From contig NZ_JAIVKI010000004.1 in the NCBI RefSeq assembly GCF_020524905.1, positions 1 through 64,000 of the forward strand: a stretch of 64,000 nt of DNA. The letters are read 5' to 3'. This stretch comes from Microbulbifer variabilis (GTDB lineage Bacteria > Pseudomonadota > Gammaproteobacteria > Pseudomonadales > Cellvibrionaceae). Below, piece by piece: positions 1 through 9,794 of the stretch. The notes beneath the pieces are model-generated. The model saw only the letters and a program-made list of their open reading frames with translations, had not been told where the DNA came from and made no database searches. The translations under genes and the position numbers were made by a program. Positions within the stretch are counted from its first letter, which is position 1. Each line of letters begins with the position of its first letter.

Positions 1-266
1 TGCTTGATCGAATTTTTAAACAACTCAGTTGAGCGCTCGGCCCTAACTGCGGGACGCGTATTCTACACATCCAGGCTGCTGAATCAAGTGATTTTTTGCA
101 GCTTTTTTCGGTGATCCGAGTGGCTCAAAGCCTTTTTCGAATCCCGGCAAGTGCGTTTCCGCCCCTGCTTGAAGTGGCGCGCATTATAGTCGCGACTCCT
201 TCTTTTGCAAGCCCCTCAAAATTTCTTTTGTGAGACTTAAGCCTTCAAATAAGAAGGCCTAAATTA
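1..266. other. Non-coding stretch at left edge
   Basis: No convincing gene is seen before the tRNA. The sequence is mixed in composition and may be the downstream flank of a tRNA cluster that starts outside the window. No second tRNA could be folded from it by eye. Confidence 0.4.
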
Positions 267-356
267 TGGCGGAGAGAGAGGGATTCGAACCCTCGATGAG
301 TGTTAACCCATACGCCCTTAGCAGGGGCGCGCCTTCAGCCACTCGGCCATCTCTCC
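267..356 (-). tRNA. tRNA-Ser (anticodon GCU)
   Basis: Read on the minus strand, the gene starts GGAGAGATGGCCGAGTGGCT and ends with the matching acceptor strand CTCTCC, discriminator G and an encoded CCA. The T arm GGTTCGAATCC is intact. The anticodon triplet GCT lies in CCCTGCTAAGGG, and the long variable arm typical of serine tRNAs follows (GGGCGTATGGGTTAACACTC). It therefore reads AGC/AGU serine codons. It lies downstream of csrA on the same strand, the arrangement known from pseudomonads and relatives (csrA followed by tRNA-Ser). Confidence 0.95.
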
Positions 357-598
357 TTTTAAGCCTCAATGGAAGCTCAGCTTCCAGGCCACCTCCGAAG
401 AGGCCTTTCGAATCGATCAATCTATTTGATTGCTCGCTGAAAGTGGGCGGCATAATACCAACGGTTCGGCAAAAATCAATGGTGAATCAATAACTTTTTG
501 CAGTTTTTTGCTTTTCCGGACACCTTTTACACAAGGTGTTCAAAAAAAAGACTTTTCCGCCAAGCGCGAAGCATAAACAACAAACAGCACAAATAAAA

Positions 599-620
599 AA
601 AGGCCGGGATCCCGGCCTTT
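599..620 (-). terminator. Intrinsic terminator after csrA
   Basis: A perfect inverted repeat with arms AAAGGCCGGGA and TCCCGGCCTTT is followed on the minus strand by a run of T. It lies 16 bases beyond the csrA stop codon, so it most likely ends the csrA transcript. Confidence 0.85.
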
Positions 621-635
621 TAGAAAAGAGTTCGC

Positions 636-830
636 TTACTCGTTGCCACCCTCCTCAGAGGATTGCTTTTCACGCTGGATGCGCTGGTAAATTTCTTCGC
701 GGTGTACGGCGACTTCTTTTGGCGCATTTACGCCAATACGCACCTGATTGCCTTTCACCCCCAGCACGGTAACCGTGACATTGTCGCCAACCATCAGCGT
801 CTCGCCAATTCGGCGGGTTAAAATCAACAT
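636..830 (-). CDS. csrA: Carbon storage regulator CsrA/RsmA
   Basis: This 64-residue protein starts [16 protein letters not shown] and contains [23 protein letters not shown], the hallmark sequence of CsrA. The family forms a dimer that binds GGA motifs in mRNA leaders and changes translation or stability of messages for carbon storage, motility and biofilm. The RNA-contacting residues known in the family, near the N-terminal LTRR and the later HREEI segment, are present. Length is normal. The gene follows lysC on the same strand and is closed by a strong terminator. Confidence 0.97.
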   Translation of the reverse strand: MLILTRRIGETLMVGDNVTVTVLGVKGNQVRIGVNAPKEVAVHREEIYQRIQREKQSSEEGGNE

Positions 831-1069
831 TACCTACTTCTCCTTGATCATCCTGTGATAAAGAGCAGCCTGCACTTTCCCAAAGCTGCTCTTATTTGGT
901 CATCATAACCGGGTGGCGGTACACGCAAGGTCAAAAACTACCCATCACACTCTTCAGTATTGACCAGTCGAACGAAATCTCAACAGGTTGGATGCAATGC
1001 CAAACAACTGAATCGAAATGGGAAGGCTCTCTTTGCCTTAACTCCGGTTATAGTGTTCTTTCATCTCTC

Positions 1070-2293
1070 TCACTTGGAGAGTTCAAACTCACTGTGCAAA
1101 GCGCGCACTGCCAGCTCGAGATAGCGCTCATCAATAATCACCGAAATCTTGATTTCGGAAGTGGTGATCATCTGAATATTGATATTGTCTTCACCCAGCG
1201 CACTAAACATACGACTGGCCACATTTGCATGGGAACGCATTCCCACGCCGACAATAGAAACCTTGGCAATCTTGTCGTCTGTGATCACCTCACGCGCGCC
1301 AAGTTCCGCTGAGACACGCTCCAATACTTCGCGAGCCTTGCCTAAATCGTTGCGATGCACTGTGAAAGTGAAATCGGTGGTTCCATCAACCGCACTGATG
1401 TTCTGTACGATTACATCCACCTCGATGTTTTCTTTGCCAACAGGCGCCAAAATACGGCAGGCAACGCCGGGGGTGTCCGGGACACCACGGATCGTTAACT
1501 TGGCCTCATCACGGTTGAATGCGATGCCGGATACGACAGGTTGCTCCATCTCGTTATCTTCCTCATCCAGGCTTATCAGGGTTCCTTCACCCTCTTCAAA
1601 AGTCGAGAGCACGCGCAACGGAACCTTGTACTTGCCAGCGAACTCCACGGCGCGGATTTGCAGGACCTTAGAGCCAAGACTGGCCATTTCCAGCATTTCC
1701 TCAAAAGTAATCCGATCCATACGGCGCGCACTATCCACCACACGTGGGTCAGTGGTATAGACCCCATCAACATCCGTATAAATTTGGCATTCCGTGGCAT
1801 CAAGCGCAGCAGCAAGCGCTACACCCGTGGTATCTGAACCGCCGCGCCCCAGAGTGGTGATATTTCCGTTGTCATCCACCCCTTGGAAGCCGGCGACCAC
1901 AACCACTTTGCCGCTATCCAGGTCCGTGCGCATACGCTCGACATCAATACGCTGGATACGGGCTTTGGTATGGGCATTATCCGTGAGGATTTTGACCTGC
2001 CCGCCGGTATAGGAGCAGGCATCGTAGCCGCGCTTTTTCAGGGCCATGCTCAACAGCGCAATAGTGACCTGCTCACCAGTGGATACCAGTACATCGAGTT
2101 CGCGAGGGTCGGGTTTTTCCTGAATCTGGTAGGCTAGATCAATCAGGCGGTTGGTCTCTCCACTCATTGCGGAAAGCACGACAACCATACCGTGCCCCTT
2201 TGCACGAAATGCGGCTACCTTGTCGGCGACAGCTTCGATACGCTCAATAGAGCCCACGGAAGTACCGCCATATTTCTGCACGAACAAACTCAT
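1070..2293 (-). CDS. lysC: Aspartate kinase
   Basis: Aspartokinase phosphorylates aspartate, the first step to lysine, threonine, methionine and diaminopimelate. The start at 2293 gives MSLFVQKYGGTSVG, the usual N-terminus with the KYGGTS substrate motif; an upstream in-frame extension to 2359 is not needed. The kinase domain covers roughly residues 1-245 (GRGGSDTTGVALAAAL near 155). Two ACT domains follow (ITIRGVPDTPGVA-type and VSIVGVGMRSHANVASRMF), the site of feedback control by lysine and threonine in this family. Length, 407 residues, is typical of the pseudomonad type. It lies between alaS and csrA, a conserved order. Confidence 0.96.
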   Translation of the reverse strand: MSLFVQKYGGTSVGSIERIEAVADKVAAFRAKGHGMVVVLSAMSGETNRLIDLAYQIQEKPDPRELDVLVSTGEQVTIALLSMALKKRGYDACSYTGGQVKILTDNAHTKARIQRIDVERMRTDLDSGKVVVVAGFQGVDDNGNITTLGRGGSDTTGVALAAALDATECQIYTDVDGVYTTDPRVVDSARRMDRITFEEMLEMASLGSKVLQIRAVEFAGKYKVPLRVLSTFEEGEGTLISLDEEDNEMEQPVVSGIAFNRDEAKLTIRGVPDTPGVACRILAPVGKENIEVDVIVQNISAVDGTTDFTFTVHRNDLGKAREVLERVSAELGAREVITDDKIAKVSIVGVGMRSHANVASRMFSALGEDNINIQMITTSEIKISVIIDERYLELAVRALHSEFELSK

Positions 2294-2422
2294 AACTTTC
2301 TGTGTTTCCTTAGCTCCAGGCCAAGTCCGCGCACCGCTCGAAATCGTGCAGGCGCGCACTTAATCACCAAACTTCGGCGAAATCAACTTCACACACTATT
2401 TATGGCGCCAATTTGACCTAAA

Positions 2423-5035
2423 TTAGCTCTTGAGGGAGTTCTCCACCCATTCAGGCACTTCCTGCAACATGCTTGGCAGAGCCGAGGCATCGGTCCCTCC
2501 TCCCTGCGCCATATCGCTGCGGCCACCGCCTTTACCGCCAATCTTTCCTGCGGCAAAGCGCATTAGATCACCCGCGGACAGGCGATCGGTGAGGTCTTTA
2601 GTAACCGTTGCAACAAGGGCAACTTTCTCTTCACCCGGCGCCGCCAACAATACGACGCCACTGCCCAGCTTATTTTTCATCTGGTCGGCCAGATCGCGCA
2701 AAGATTTGGGATCAGCTCCATCAATTGAAGCAGCTAACAGCTTAAAGCCTGCAATCTCTATCGCTTGGGCACTGAGATCACCTCCAGCACCACTGGCCAG
2801 CTTGGTTTTTAACTGCGCAATTTCCTTTTCCAGTTTGCGATTATTGAACAGTAACTGTTCCACTTTATCCGCAAGTGTGTCTGGACGCGCCTTGAGAAGT
2901 GCCGCCACATGCTCGATCCGCTGCTCAGCACGATCAAACTGAGCCAATGCATGAGCACCGGTAACTGCCTCAATACGGCGCTGGCCGGAAGCGATACCGC
3001 TCTCACTCACAATACGCAATAGACCGATATCACCGGTGCGTTTCACGTGGGTGCCACCACACAGCTCTACGGAGAAAGCGACACCTTCTGCAGCCCCCAT
3101 AGAAAGGACGCGCACTGTATCGCCATACTTTTCGCCAAACAGTGCCATGGCGCCCATTTCTTTGGCTGACTCAATATCAGTCTCACGAGTATCCACCGGC
3201 GTATTGGCGCGGATCTGTGCATTCACCAGGGATTCAATCGCATGCAACTGCTTGGCGGTGACCGCTTCCGGGTGGGAGAAGTCAAAACGCAAGCGCTCGG
3301 AATCAACCAGTGAACCTTTCTGAGTCACATGTTCACCGAGCACTTTGCGCAGAGCGGCGTGTAGCAAGTGAGTTGCGGAGTGATTTAAAGCCGTCGCCTG
3401 GCGTACATCCGCAGATACTTCTGCAGTAAGCTGCTCACCGACAGCTATAGTTCCCTGTAGCATTTTACCGGTATGCAAATGATGGCCGCCCTGCTTGTTA
3501 CAATCGCGCACCTCAAAACGGCCCGATACGGCCTTTAGATAACCACTATCGCCAACCTGGCCACCCGACTCAGCATAAAACGGTGTGCGATCAAGGATTA
3601 CCACACCCTCTTCACCCTCTTCCAGGAGCTGAACCTGCTCACCAGCTTTAACGATCGCAATCACCGTGCCTTCGGCTACAGTCGTTTCATAACCGAGAAA
3701 TTCCGTGGTGCCCTGCAGGTCCAGGGCATCGGTGTAATCCTGTTTGAATTTACCAGCGGCACGTGCCCGCTCTCGCTGGGCTTCCATAGCGGCTTCATAA
3801 CCTGCCATATCCAGGGACAATCCACGTTCGCGGGCAATATCCTGGGTCAGGTCTGTAGGAAAGCCGTAGGTATCATGTAAGGTAAATACCAGCTCGCCAG
3901 GTACTTCACTGCCTTCAAGAGAGCTCAATGCACTTTCCAGCAAGGCCATGCCCTTGTCTAAGGTCTTAGCGAATTGCTCTTCCTCTTTGCGCAAGGCCTG
4001 CTCAATCAGCGACTGCTTCTCGCGTAACTCCGGATAGGCCTCACCCATCTGCTCTACCAGGGCCTTCACCAATTTGTAGAAGAATACTTCCTGGTGGCCC
4101 AACTTGTGCCCGTGACGTACTGCCCGGCGAATAATACGGCGCAGTACAAAGCCACGGCCTTCATTGGAAGGCATAACGCCATCGGCGATAAGGAAAGAAC
4201 AAGAGCGGATATGGTCGGCAATTACCCGCAGGGACTTTTCTTCCAGATTATCGCAACCAACAATTTCACTGGCCGCTTTCAACAGCGCCTGGAATAGATC
4301 GATTTCATAATTTGAATGCACGCCCTGCATAACAGCGGCGATACGCTCCAGACCCATGCCGGTATCGACGGAGGGCTTGGGCAGTGGGTGCAGCTCGCCG
4401 TCCGCAGTGCGCTCGTACTGCATAAATACCAGGTTCCAAATCTCGATATAGCGATCGAGATCATCGTTGTCGGAGCCGGGAGGACCACCGGGGACATCTT
4501 CACCGTGGTCATAGAAAATCTCTGAGCTTGGACCACAGGGGCCGGTATCACCCATCTGCCAAAAATTATCCTCGTCGAGGCGGGAGAAACGCTCCGGGCT
4601 GACTCCCACTTCCTTTTGCCAGATATCGGCGGCCTCATCATCGCTAATATGCACGGTTACCCATAGGCGCTCTTCGGGCAGATTCAGCACTTTGGTGAGG
4701 AAGTCCCAGGCAAAACGGATGGCGTCGCGTTTGAAATAATCGCCAAAGCTGAAATTACCCAACATCTCGAAGAAAGTGTGGTGACGCGCGGTATAACCTA
4801 CGTTTTCCAGGTCATTATGTTTACCACCCGCGCGCACACAGCGCTGAGAACTCGCCGCGCGCTTATAGGGGCGCGACTCCTGACCGAGAAAGGTATCCTT
4901 GAATTGCACCATGCCGGCATTGGTGAACAACAGGGTCGGATCATTGCCCGGCACCAGAGAGCTAGACGGCACCAGGGTATGGCCCTGTTCGGCAAAGTAA
5001 TTCAGAAAGGCGTCGCGAATCTGTGCGCTTTTCAT
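2423..5035 (-). CDS. alaS: Alanyl-tRNA synthetase
   Basis: This cytoplasmic enzyme charges tRNA-Ala. The start at 5035 ([14 protein letters not shown]) matches the family; an in-frame GTG at 5050 would add five residues and is less likely. The class II catalytic core is at the N-terminus ([28 protein letters not shown]). The editing domain carries the zinc-type motif [11 protein letters not shown] and the later CGGTHV. The C-Ala domain ends with [15 protein letters not shown]. The 870-residue length is standard. The next gene, lysC, follows after about 130 bp. Confidence 0.97.
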   Translation of the reverse strand: MKSAQIRDAFLNYFAEQGHTLVPSSSLVPGNDPTLLFTNAGMVQFKDTFLGQESRPYKRAASSQRCVRAGGKHNDLENVGYTARHHTFFEMLGNFSFGDYFKRDAIRFAWDFLTKVLNLPEERLWVTVHISDDEAADIWQKEVGVSPERFSRLDEDNFWQMGDTGPCGPSSEIFYDHGEDVPGGPPGSDNDDLDRYIEIWNLVFMQYERTADGELHPLPKPSVDTGMGLERIAAVMQGVHSNYEIDLFQALLKAASEIVGCDNLEEKSLRVIADHIRSCSFLIADGVMPSNEGRGFVLRRIIRRAVRHGHKLGHQEVFFYKLVKALVEQMGEAYPELREKQSLIEQALRKEEEQFAKTLDKGMALLESALSSLEGSEVPGELVFTLHDTYGFPTDLTQDIARERGLSLDMAGYEAAMEAQRERARAAGKFKQDYTDALDLQGTTEFLGYETTVAEGTVIAIVKAGEQVQLLEEGEEGVVILDRTPFYAESGGQVGDSGYLKAVSGRFEVRDCNKQGGHHLHTGKMLQGTIAVGEQLTAEVSADVRQATALNHSATHLLHAALRKVLGEHVTQKGSLVDSERLRFDFSHPEAVTAKQLHAIESLVNAQIRANTPVDTRETDIESAKEMGAMALFGEKYGDTVRVLSMGAAEGVAFSVELCGGTHVKRTGDIGLLRIVSESGIASGQRRIEAVTGAHALAQFDRAEQRIEHVAALLKARPDTLADKVEQLLFNNRKLEKEIAQLKTKLASGAGGDLSAQAIEIAGFKLLAASIDGADPKSLRDLADQMKNKLGSGVVLLAAPGEEKVALVATVTKDLTDRLSAGDLMRFAAGKIGGKGGGRSDMAQGGGTDASALPSMLQEVPEWVENSLKS

Positions 5036-5106
5036 CCGGCGTAATTCCACTTCGTTAGTTGAGAGTTATTGAATGACACCGATGACGCGGTGTCTCGTCT
5101 GTCCCG

Positions 5107-5454
5107 CTACTGTGCGAGCCCCTGTTCGGGCATTAATTGTTGAGCCAGCAGATGAACATGCAGGTGAAATACGGTCTGTCCCGCGCTTCGACCATTGTTG
5201 ACCACAAGTCGAAATCCCTCTAGCTCTAGCATTCGCCCGAGTTCAGCGGCTACCCACATCAGGTGGCCGAGCAGGGCCTTGTCATCGCTTTTGGCGTCGG
5301 ACAAGTTAACCAGGGGTTTACGCGGAATAATGAGGAGATGGGTCGGGGCTTGTGGCGCCCGGTCCTCAATAACGACACAAAGATCGTCCTCGTAGATTTT
5401 CTCGTTTGCTATTTCGCCCGAGATTATTCGACTGAAAACGCTGGGTTCACCCAT
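5107..5454 (-). CDS. HIT-family (HinT-like) nucleotide hydrolase
   Basis: The 115-residue protein starts MGEPSVFSRIISGEIANEKIYEDD and ends with the histidine triad HLHVHLL, preceded by VVNNGRSAGQTVFH. HinT proteins hydrolyse AMP-lysine and other purine nucleoside phosphoramidates; the middle or last histidine is the nucleophile. It lies 4 bases downstream of a Trm112-like gene and may share its transcript. The exact substrate in this organism is unknown. Confidence 0.9.
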   Translation of the reverse strand: MGEPSVFSRIISGEIANEKIYEDDLCVVIEDRAPQAPTHLLIIPRKPLVNLSDAKSDDKALLGHLMWVAAELGRMLELEGFRLVVNNGRSAGQTVFHLHVHLLAQQLMPEQGLAQ

Positions 5455-5458
5455 TGGT

Positions 5459-5644
5459 TTATTTTTCCAGCTTTTCCTCAGCAGTTAGCTGACGCGCCTC
5501 GGATTCCAGCATTACCGGAATGCCATCCTTTATTGGATAGGCCAGACCACTGGCTTTGCACACCAGCTCCTGGGTCTCCTCACGGTACTCAAGCGGCGCC
5601 TTGCTCACCGGACACACTAACAGGCTCAGTAACTTCTTATCCAT
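5459..5644 (-). CDS. Trm112-family small protein (YcaR-like)
   Basis: The 61-residue protein [20 protein letters not shown] has one CP pair at the N-terminus and a later [11 protein letters not shown], both typical of the bacterial Trm112/UPF0434 family. The first of the usual cysteines is present in LLVCPV. In other organisms these proteins accompany lpxK-kdsB or act as partners of methyltransferases. Here it sits beside a HIT gene instead. The upstream in-frame extension was rejected because the family starts with MDxKLL. Confidence 0.85.
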   Translation of the reverse strand: MDKKLLSLLVCPVSKAPLEYREETQELVCKASGLAYPIKDGIPVMLESEARQLTAEEKLEK

Positions 5645-5776
5645 GTTCCACCCCACGATTTCCCCCTGACATAACAGGCAGGGGGCAAAAATGACCGCGT
5701 ATCATACAATGCTTCATAGGGTTTTTCACGGCATTCGCCACGGCTTCGAGTCTCCGGGGTTGGCACCCGCTTATTT

Positions 5777-6616
5777 TTATCCAGAGGTGACAGGGCCCGC
5801 TTGCTGTACATAGGATTTCAGGTGTCCAAGCAACAAATCCCGCGCCAGACGCCCTTCTTCCACCTCGTTAAAAAGCTCGTGATACGCCTCGGGAAAGCAA
5901 TGCAACATTTTACGAATCGACCCCATCCGCCCGAACCACTCACGGCTGACCGCCGCATCCGCAAGCCGATCGGATTCTGGCAGCAGCATCAGACAGGGCA
6001 CCAACAATCGCTCCAGATTGGCGGAAACAAACTCCCGCTCGCGCAAAAAGGTCTCAAACCAGCGCAGGGAAACTCCGCGATGAACCAATTCATCCTCGCG
6101 GTAGGCTTCAACCACCGACGCATCCCGACTCAACCACTGGCTATCAAGCCTGCTGGAAAGTACCAACCCCGGGAACAGTTTTGCCAGTAATAACACCAGC
6201 TTCAATTCCAAACCCGATGGCTCTTTAGCTCCACGGAATCCCGGCGCAGACAGGATGATACTGTCCACCGCACCATAGCGAATGGCACTACCACAGGCGA
6301 CCATGGCCCCCATACTATGCCCCAGCAGATGCAACTTTGTACCGGGATTACCACTTTTGACCAGGCAGATGAATTCATAGAGATCCTCGCAATAGAGGGA
6401 AAAATCCTCTATGTGGCCCCGCTTCCCTTCCGACAAACCGTGACCGTAATGATCCGGCACATAAACGCTGAAGCCGGCCCGATTGAGGTGCGCCGCCAAG
6501 GCACTGTAGCGACCACTGTGCTCTCCCAGCCCATGGGAAATCACTACAACCCCCTGTGCACCTTCAACCCACCAACGGCGGTAATGCAGAATTACATTCC
6601 TTGTTACGAATTCCAT
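5777..6616 (-). CDS. Alpha/beta hydrolase, monoacylglycerol-lipase type
   Basis: The protein resembles the Hydrolase_4 group of lysophospholipases and monoacylglycerol lipases. The oxyanion region SHGLGEHSGRY, the nucleophile elbow GHSMGAM (Ser near residue 100), an acid in LLPESDRLAD and a histidine in EAYHELFNE form the expected triad order. It has no signal peptide. The start at 6616 is preceded by GGAG at good spacing. It lies 44 bp downstream of the aldolase gene, close to glpK, which fits a role in lipid or glycerol metabolism by context only. Confidence 0.82.
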   Translation of the reverse strand: MEFVTRNVILHYRRWWVEGAQGVVVISHGLGEHSGRYSALAAHLNRAGFSVYVPDHYGHGLSEGKRGHIEDFSLYCEDLYEFICLVKSGNPGTKLHLLGHSMGAMVACGSAIRYGAVDSIILSAPGFRGAKEPSGLELKLVLLLAKLFPGLVLSSRLDSQWLSRDASVVEAYREDELVHRGVSLRWFETFLREREFVSANLERLLVPCLMLLPESDRLADAAVSREWFGRMGSIRKMLHCFPEAYHELFNEVEEGRLARDLLLGHLKSYVQQAGPVTSG

Positions 6617-6660
6617 TGGCACTCCCTAACTTTTATTGTTTTATCTCGGTTAACTCGCCC

Positions 6661-7680
6661 CTAACCCTCACTTTCAAGGCTATCGCGGTACTTGCCCAAC
6701 ATAGCCAGGTGATTCATACACGCTCGCTTGACCAGTGCCCTTTGCGCCACTTCGGTGTTCTCTGTCTGACCACTCCAGGCCTTTAGCGCCGGCTGCTGTA
6801 ACGCCCGCCCATAGGAGAAGCTCAGCTGCCAAGGGGCATTGTTAAGCTGATTGAGCGCGTTAAGGTTTTCTGTAGCCTCTTCTGGCCCCTGACCACCAGA
6901 AAGAAAATTGATACTGGGCACTGCGGCGGGCACACAGCGCCGCAGGCTGCGCAAGGTATATTCAGCGACTTGCTGCGGCTCAACTTTAGGCAATTCCGAT
7001 CCGGGAGTAACCATGCTCGGCTTTAACAGCATCAATTCCAAGATGACGCCGTGGCGATACAGGGCGTGGAAAACGCTGTGCCAAACTTGCTCATTGACAG
7101 CAGCGGAGCGTTCGAGACTGTGATTGCCATCCATAAGCACTTCCGGCTCAACAATCGGTACCAGTCCCTCAGACTGACAGGCAGCAGCGTAGCGGGCCAG
7201 CATTTCCGCATTGGCCGTGAGCCCCAATTCTGTGGGGTTATGGGAAGTCACCGGATAGACTTCCCGCCACTTGGCAAATCGTGCCCCCTGTGCCTTGTAC
7301 TCCCGCAAGCGCTCGATAAGCCCATCGAGTCCATAGGTAATCATATCTCCCGCCGCGCCGGGTAACGGTCCCTTACCTTTGTCGACTTTGATCCCTGGCA
7401 AAATGCCCTGTGCGGCCGCCACCTGCGGCAGAGGAGTGCCACCCCGATCACTTTGACCAAGTGTTTCCTCGAACAGAATCACTCCACAAATAAAGTCTCC
7501 AAGACCTTCACTCGCCAGCAGGGCCGCACGGTAATCTCGGCGGTTTGTTTCGGTCGACTCCACCCCGACCGCAGAAAAGCGCTTGGCGATAGTTCCGCTG
7601 CTCTCATCTGCGGCCAGAATCCCACGCCGGCCATCGACCAGGGAATCTATTGTTGCCTGCAACTCATCTCGAATCGTCAT
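6661..7680 (-). CDS. Class I fructose-bisphosphate aldolase
   Basis: Class I aldolase cleaves fructose 1,6-bisphosphate by a Schiff base on lysine. Motifs seen are GILAADESSGTIAKRF near the N-terminus, ARFAKWREVYPV, GLVPIVEPEVLMDG and the Schiff-base segment LMLLKPSMVTPG, then INFLSGGQ. Length 339 is normal for the eukaryote-like class I family found in some gammaproteobacteria. The start at 7680 has a strong GGAGGT site. It lies 47 bp downstream of glpK, so a glycerol-to-glycolysis transcript is possible. Confidence 0.93.
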   Translation of the reverse strand: MTIRDELQATIDSLVDGRRGILAADESSGTIAKRFSAVGVESTETNRRDYRAALLASEGLGDFICGVILFEETLGQSDRGGTPLPQVAAAQGILPGIKVDKGKGPLPGAAGDMITYGLDGLIERLREYKAQGARFAKWREVYPVTSHNPTELGLTANAEMLARYAAACQSEGLVPIVEPEVLMDGNHSLERSAAVNEQVWHSVFHALYRHGVILELMLLKPSMVTPGSELPKVEPQQVAEYTLRSLRRCVPAAVPSINFLSGGQGPEEATENLNALNQLNNAPWQLSFSYGRALQQPALKAWSGQTENTEVAQRALVKRACMNHLAMLGKYRDSLESEG

Positions 7681-7727
7681 AGAGACACCTCCATGTACCA
7701 AAACCCAGTCAAGGATAGCCGCTTCAA

Positions 7728-9206
7728 TCAAAAAGCTTTACAGGCCGCAACCGCTCGCTGCCAACCCGACAATAAAGATGCTCTTTTTATTGCGGGCATT
7801 CCCGGCAGAAAATCCCGTTCAATCTCCTGCAGGCACTCGGGTAACCGGTGAAAATGCCAGAGATCACTGCCGATTCCCGCCAATAGCGCCGCCCCAATCG
7901 CCGTAGATTCAATCTGCTTGGGGCGCTCTACACGCAGGTCGGAGATATCGGACTGAAACTGCATCAGAAAATTGTTCGCGCTGGCCCCGCCATCGACACG
8001 CATATGGGTGATATCGACCCCCAGGGCCTCCTCCATAAGCCGTGCCAGCTCATCACTCTGGTAAGCGATAGATTCGAGTGTGGCACGAACCACTTCTGCG
8101 CGCCCAGCACCCCGGCTCAATCCACACAGGGTTCCCCGCGCCGATGAGTCCCAGTGCGGAGCACCCAAACCACTAAACGCCGGCACTAAATACACACCAC
8201 GGGTATTGGGAATACTCTGCGCGATAATTTCGGTATCGACGGCCTGCTGAATCAACCCCATTTCATCCCGCAGCCATTGTATTGCAGAACCCGCGGTGAA
8301 AACTGACCCCTCAACCGCATAGGCTGGTGAGCCATGGATATCACAAGCGATGGTGGCAAGCAGACCACGGGGCGGGTCGGGCCGCTTATCACCGGCATAG
8401 GCCAGCATAAAACAGCCAGTGCCATAGGTATTCTTGATATCTCCAGGATTAGTGCACCCCTGACCAAAAAGGGCCGCCTGCTGGTCACCGGCCACCCCAC
8501 AAATAGGTGCATTAATTCCGGCAAAGGCCATGGGGTCTGTATCGGCAAAGTGCCCAGCGGATGGCCTTATCTCAGGCAGAATGGACTCGGGGCATTCGAA
8601 CAGCGCCAGTAATTCCGGGTCCCAGCACTTTTGTTCCAAGTTGTACAGCAAGGTGCGACTTGCGTTCGTGTGATCGGTCAAGTGCGCGCAGCCGCCGCTC
8701 ATTTTCCAAATTAACCAGCTATCTACCGTACCAAAACACAGATCCCCCCTGCGGGCACGCGCCTGCAATTCCGGCTGCTGACGAAACAGCCACAACAGTT
8801 TGCTGGCAGAAAAGTAAGCATCCAGGAGCAGTCCACTGCGCTGGCGCAGCCATTCGGATTTCCCTTCGGCAGCAAACTGCGCGCAAATGTCCGCCGAGCG
8901 CCGACACTGCCAAACAATCGCCCGATGTACTGGCTCACCCGTGTGCCGGTCCCACAGAATTGTGGTCTCCCTCTGGTTGGTAATACCTACCGCTTTGATA
9001 TCGGACGCTCGAATCCCGGCACGCTGCAAGGCTGCAGCACAAACACGCTGGGTGACCTGCCAGATTTCCTCGGCATCCTGCTCAACCCATCCGGGTTCTG
9101 GATAATAATTGGGGATCTCGGAATAACTGCGGCCCACCAAGGCACCACCACTATCAAAAACAAAAGCCGTGGTGCCCGTAGTGCCCTGATCAATGGACAG
9201 GATCAT
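7728..9206 (-). CDS. glpK: Glycerol kinase
   Basis: GlpK phosphorylates glycerol to glycerol 3-phosphate. The FGGY-family N-terminus MILSIDQGTTGTTAFVFD, the substrate motif GITNQRETTILWDRHTGEP, GVAGDQQAALFGQGC and the second FGGY signature region MRVDGGASANNFLMQFQSD are all present. Length is 492, as expected. No glpF or glpD neighbour is seen, but gpsA lies far to the right in this window. It sits between recX and the aldolase gene and so interrupts the usual recX-alaS order. Confidence 0.95.
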   Translation of the reverse strand: MILSIDQGTTGTTAFVFDSGGALVGRSYSEIPNYYPEPGWVEQDAEEIWQVTQRVCAAALQRAGIRASDIKAVGITNQRETTILWDRHTGEPVHRAIVWQCRRSADICAQFAAEGKSEWLRQRSGLLLDAYFSASKLLWLFRQQPELQARARRGDLCFGTVDSWLIWKMSGGCAHLTDHTNASRTLLYNLEQKCWDPELLALFECPESILPEIRPSAGHFADTDPMAFAGINAPICGVAGDQQAALFGQGCTNPGDIKNTYGTGCFMLAYAGDKRPDPPRGLLATIACDIHGSPAYAVEGSVFTAGSAIQWLRDEMGLIQQAVDTEIIAQSIPNTRGVYLVPAFSGLGAPHWDSSARGTLCGLSRGAGRAEVVRATLESIAYQSDELARLMEEALGVDITHMRVDGGASANNFLMQFQSDISDLRVERPKQIESTAIGAALLAGIGSDLWHFHRLPECLQEIERDFLPGMPAIKRASLLSGWQRAVAACKAF

Positions 9207-9305
9207 AAAGTCTCTCGCGCTTATTATTTTTTCTCTCACTACCCTGTAGCCCGGCTGGGAAGCATAGCTTCCGCACCCCAAGCAAGCATGAGAGTATAAG
9301 CGTGA

Positions 9306-9794
9306 TTACTCTTCGTCCAGCGCCCAGCAAATGGCGTCCGAGGGGAAACCGCGGTAAGTCAGGTAGCGCTGGCGGCGTGCGCGCTCTTTCATCTGCTGCT
9401 CACGCGGCAGCTCCAAATCAATTGGCGAGCGGTATTTTCGCTGCAGCTGCTCAAGCGCCAGGACAAACCAATCCACCTCCAACTGCTCCACAGCCTGGGA
9501 TAACAGCTCAGCGGAAATGCCGCGTTGCTGCAATTCCAAACGGATACGCAGGGGCCCCTGGCCACGCTGAACGCGAGAACGGGCAAAGACTTCGGCAAAG
9601 CGCTGATCAGACTGGTAGTTGAGTTCTTGCAGGCGCTCGAATAGCGCATCGAAATCGGCATCGGGGAACTTACCCGCCAGCTTCTGCCTCAGCTCGAGAC
9701 GGGAGTGCTCGCGGCGGGTAAGTAGCTCAAGCGCCGCGCCGAAAAGCGCTTGAGCCGGGTCAGCGGTGAAAGCCGCTTTGGAAGAAAAAGACAC
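9306..9794 (-). CDS. recX: Regulatory protein RecX
   Basis: The 162-residue protein has the RecX pattern: LLTRREHSRLELRQKL, then a second repeat LNYQSDQRFAEVFARSRVQRGQGPLRIRLELQQRGI and a C-terminal YLTYRGFPSDAICWAL. RecX binds RecA filaments and limits their growth. It starts with GTG one base after the recA stop codon, so the two genes are translationally coupled and share the LexA-controlled promoter. Confidence 0.93.
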   Translation of the reverse strand: MSFSSKAAFTADPAQALFGAALELLTRREHSRLELRQKLAGKFPDADFDALFERLQELNYQSDQRFAEVFARSRVQRGQGPLRIRLELQQRGISAELLSQAVEQLEVDWFVLALEQLQRKYRSPIDLELPREQQMKERARRQRYLTYRGFPSDAICWALDEE

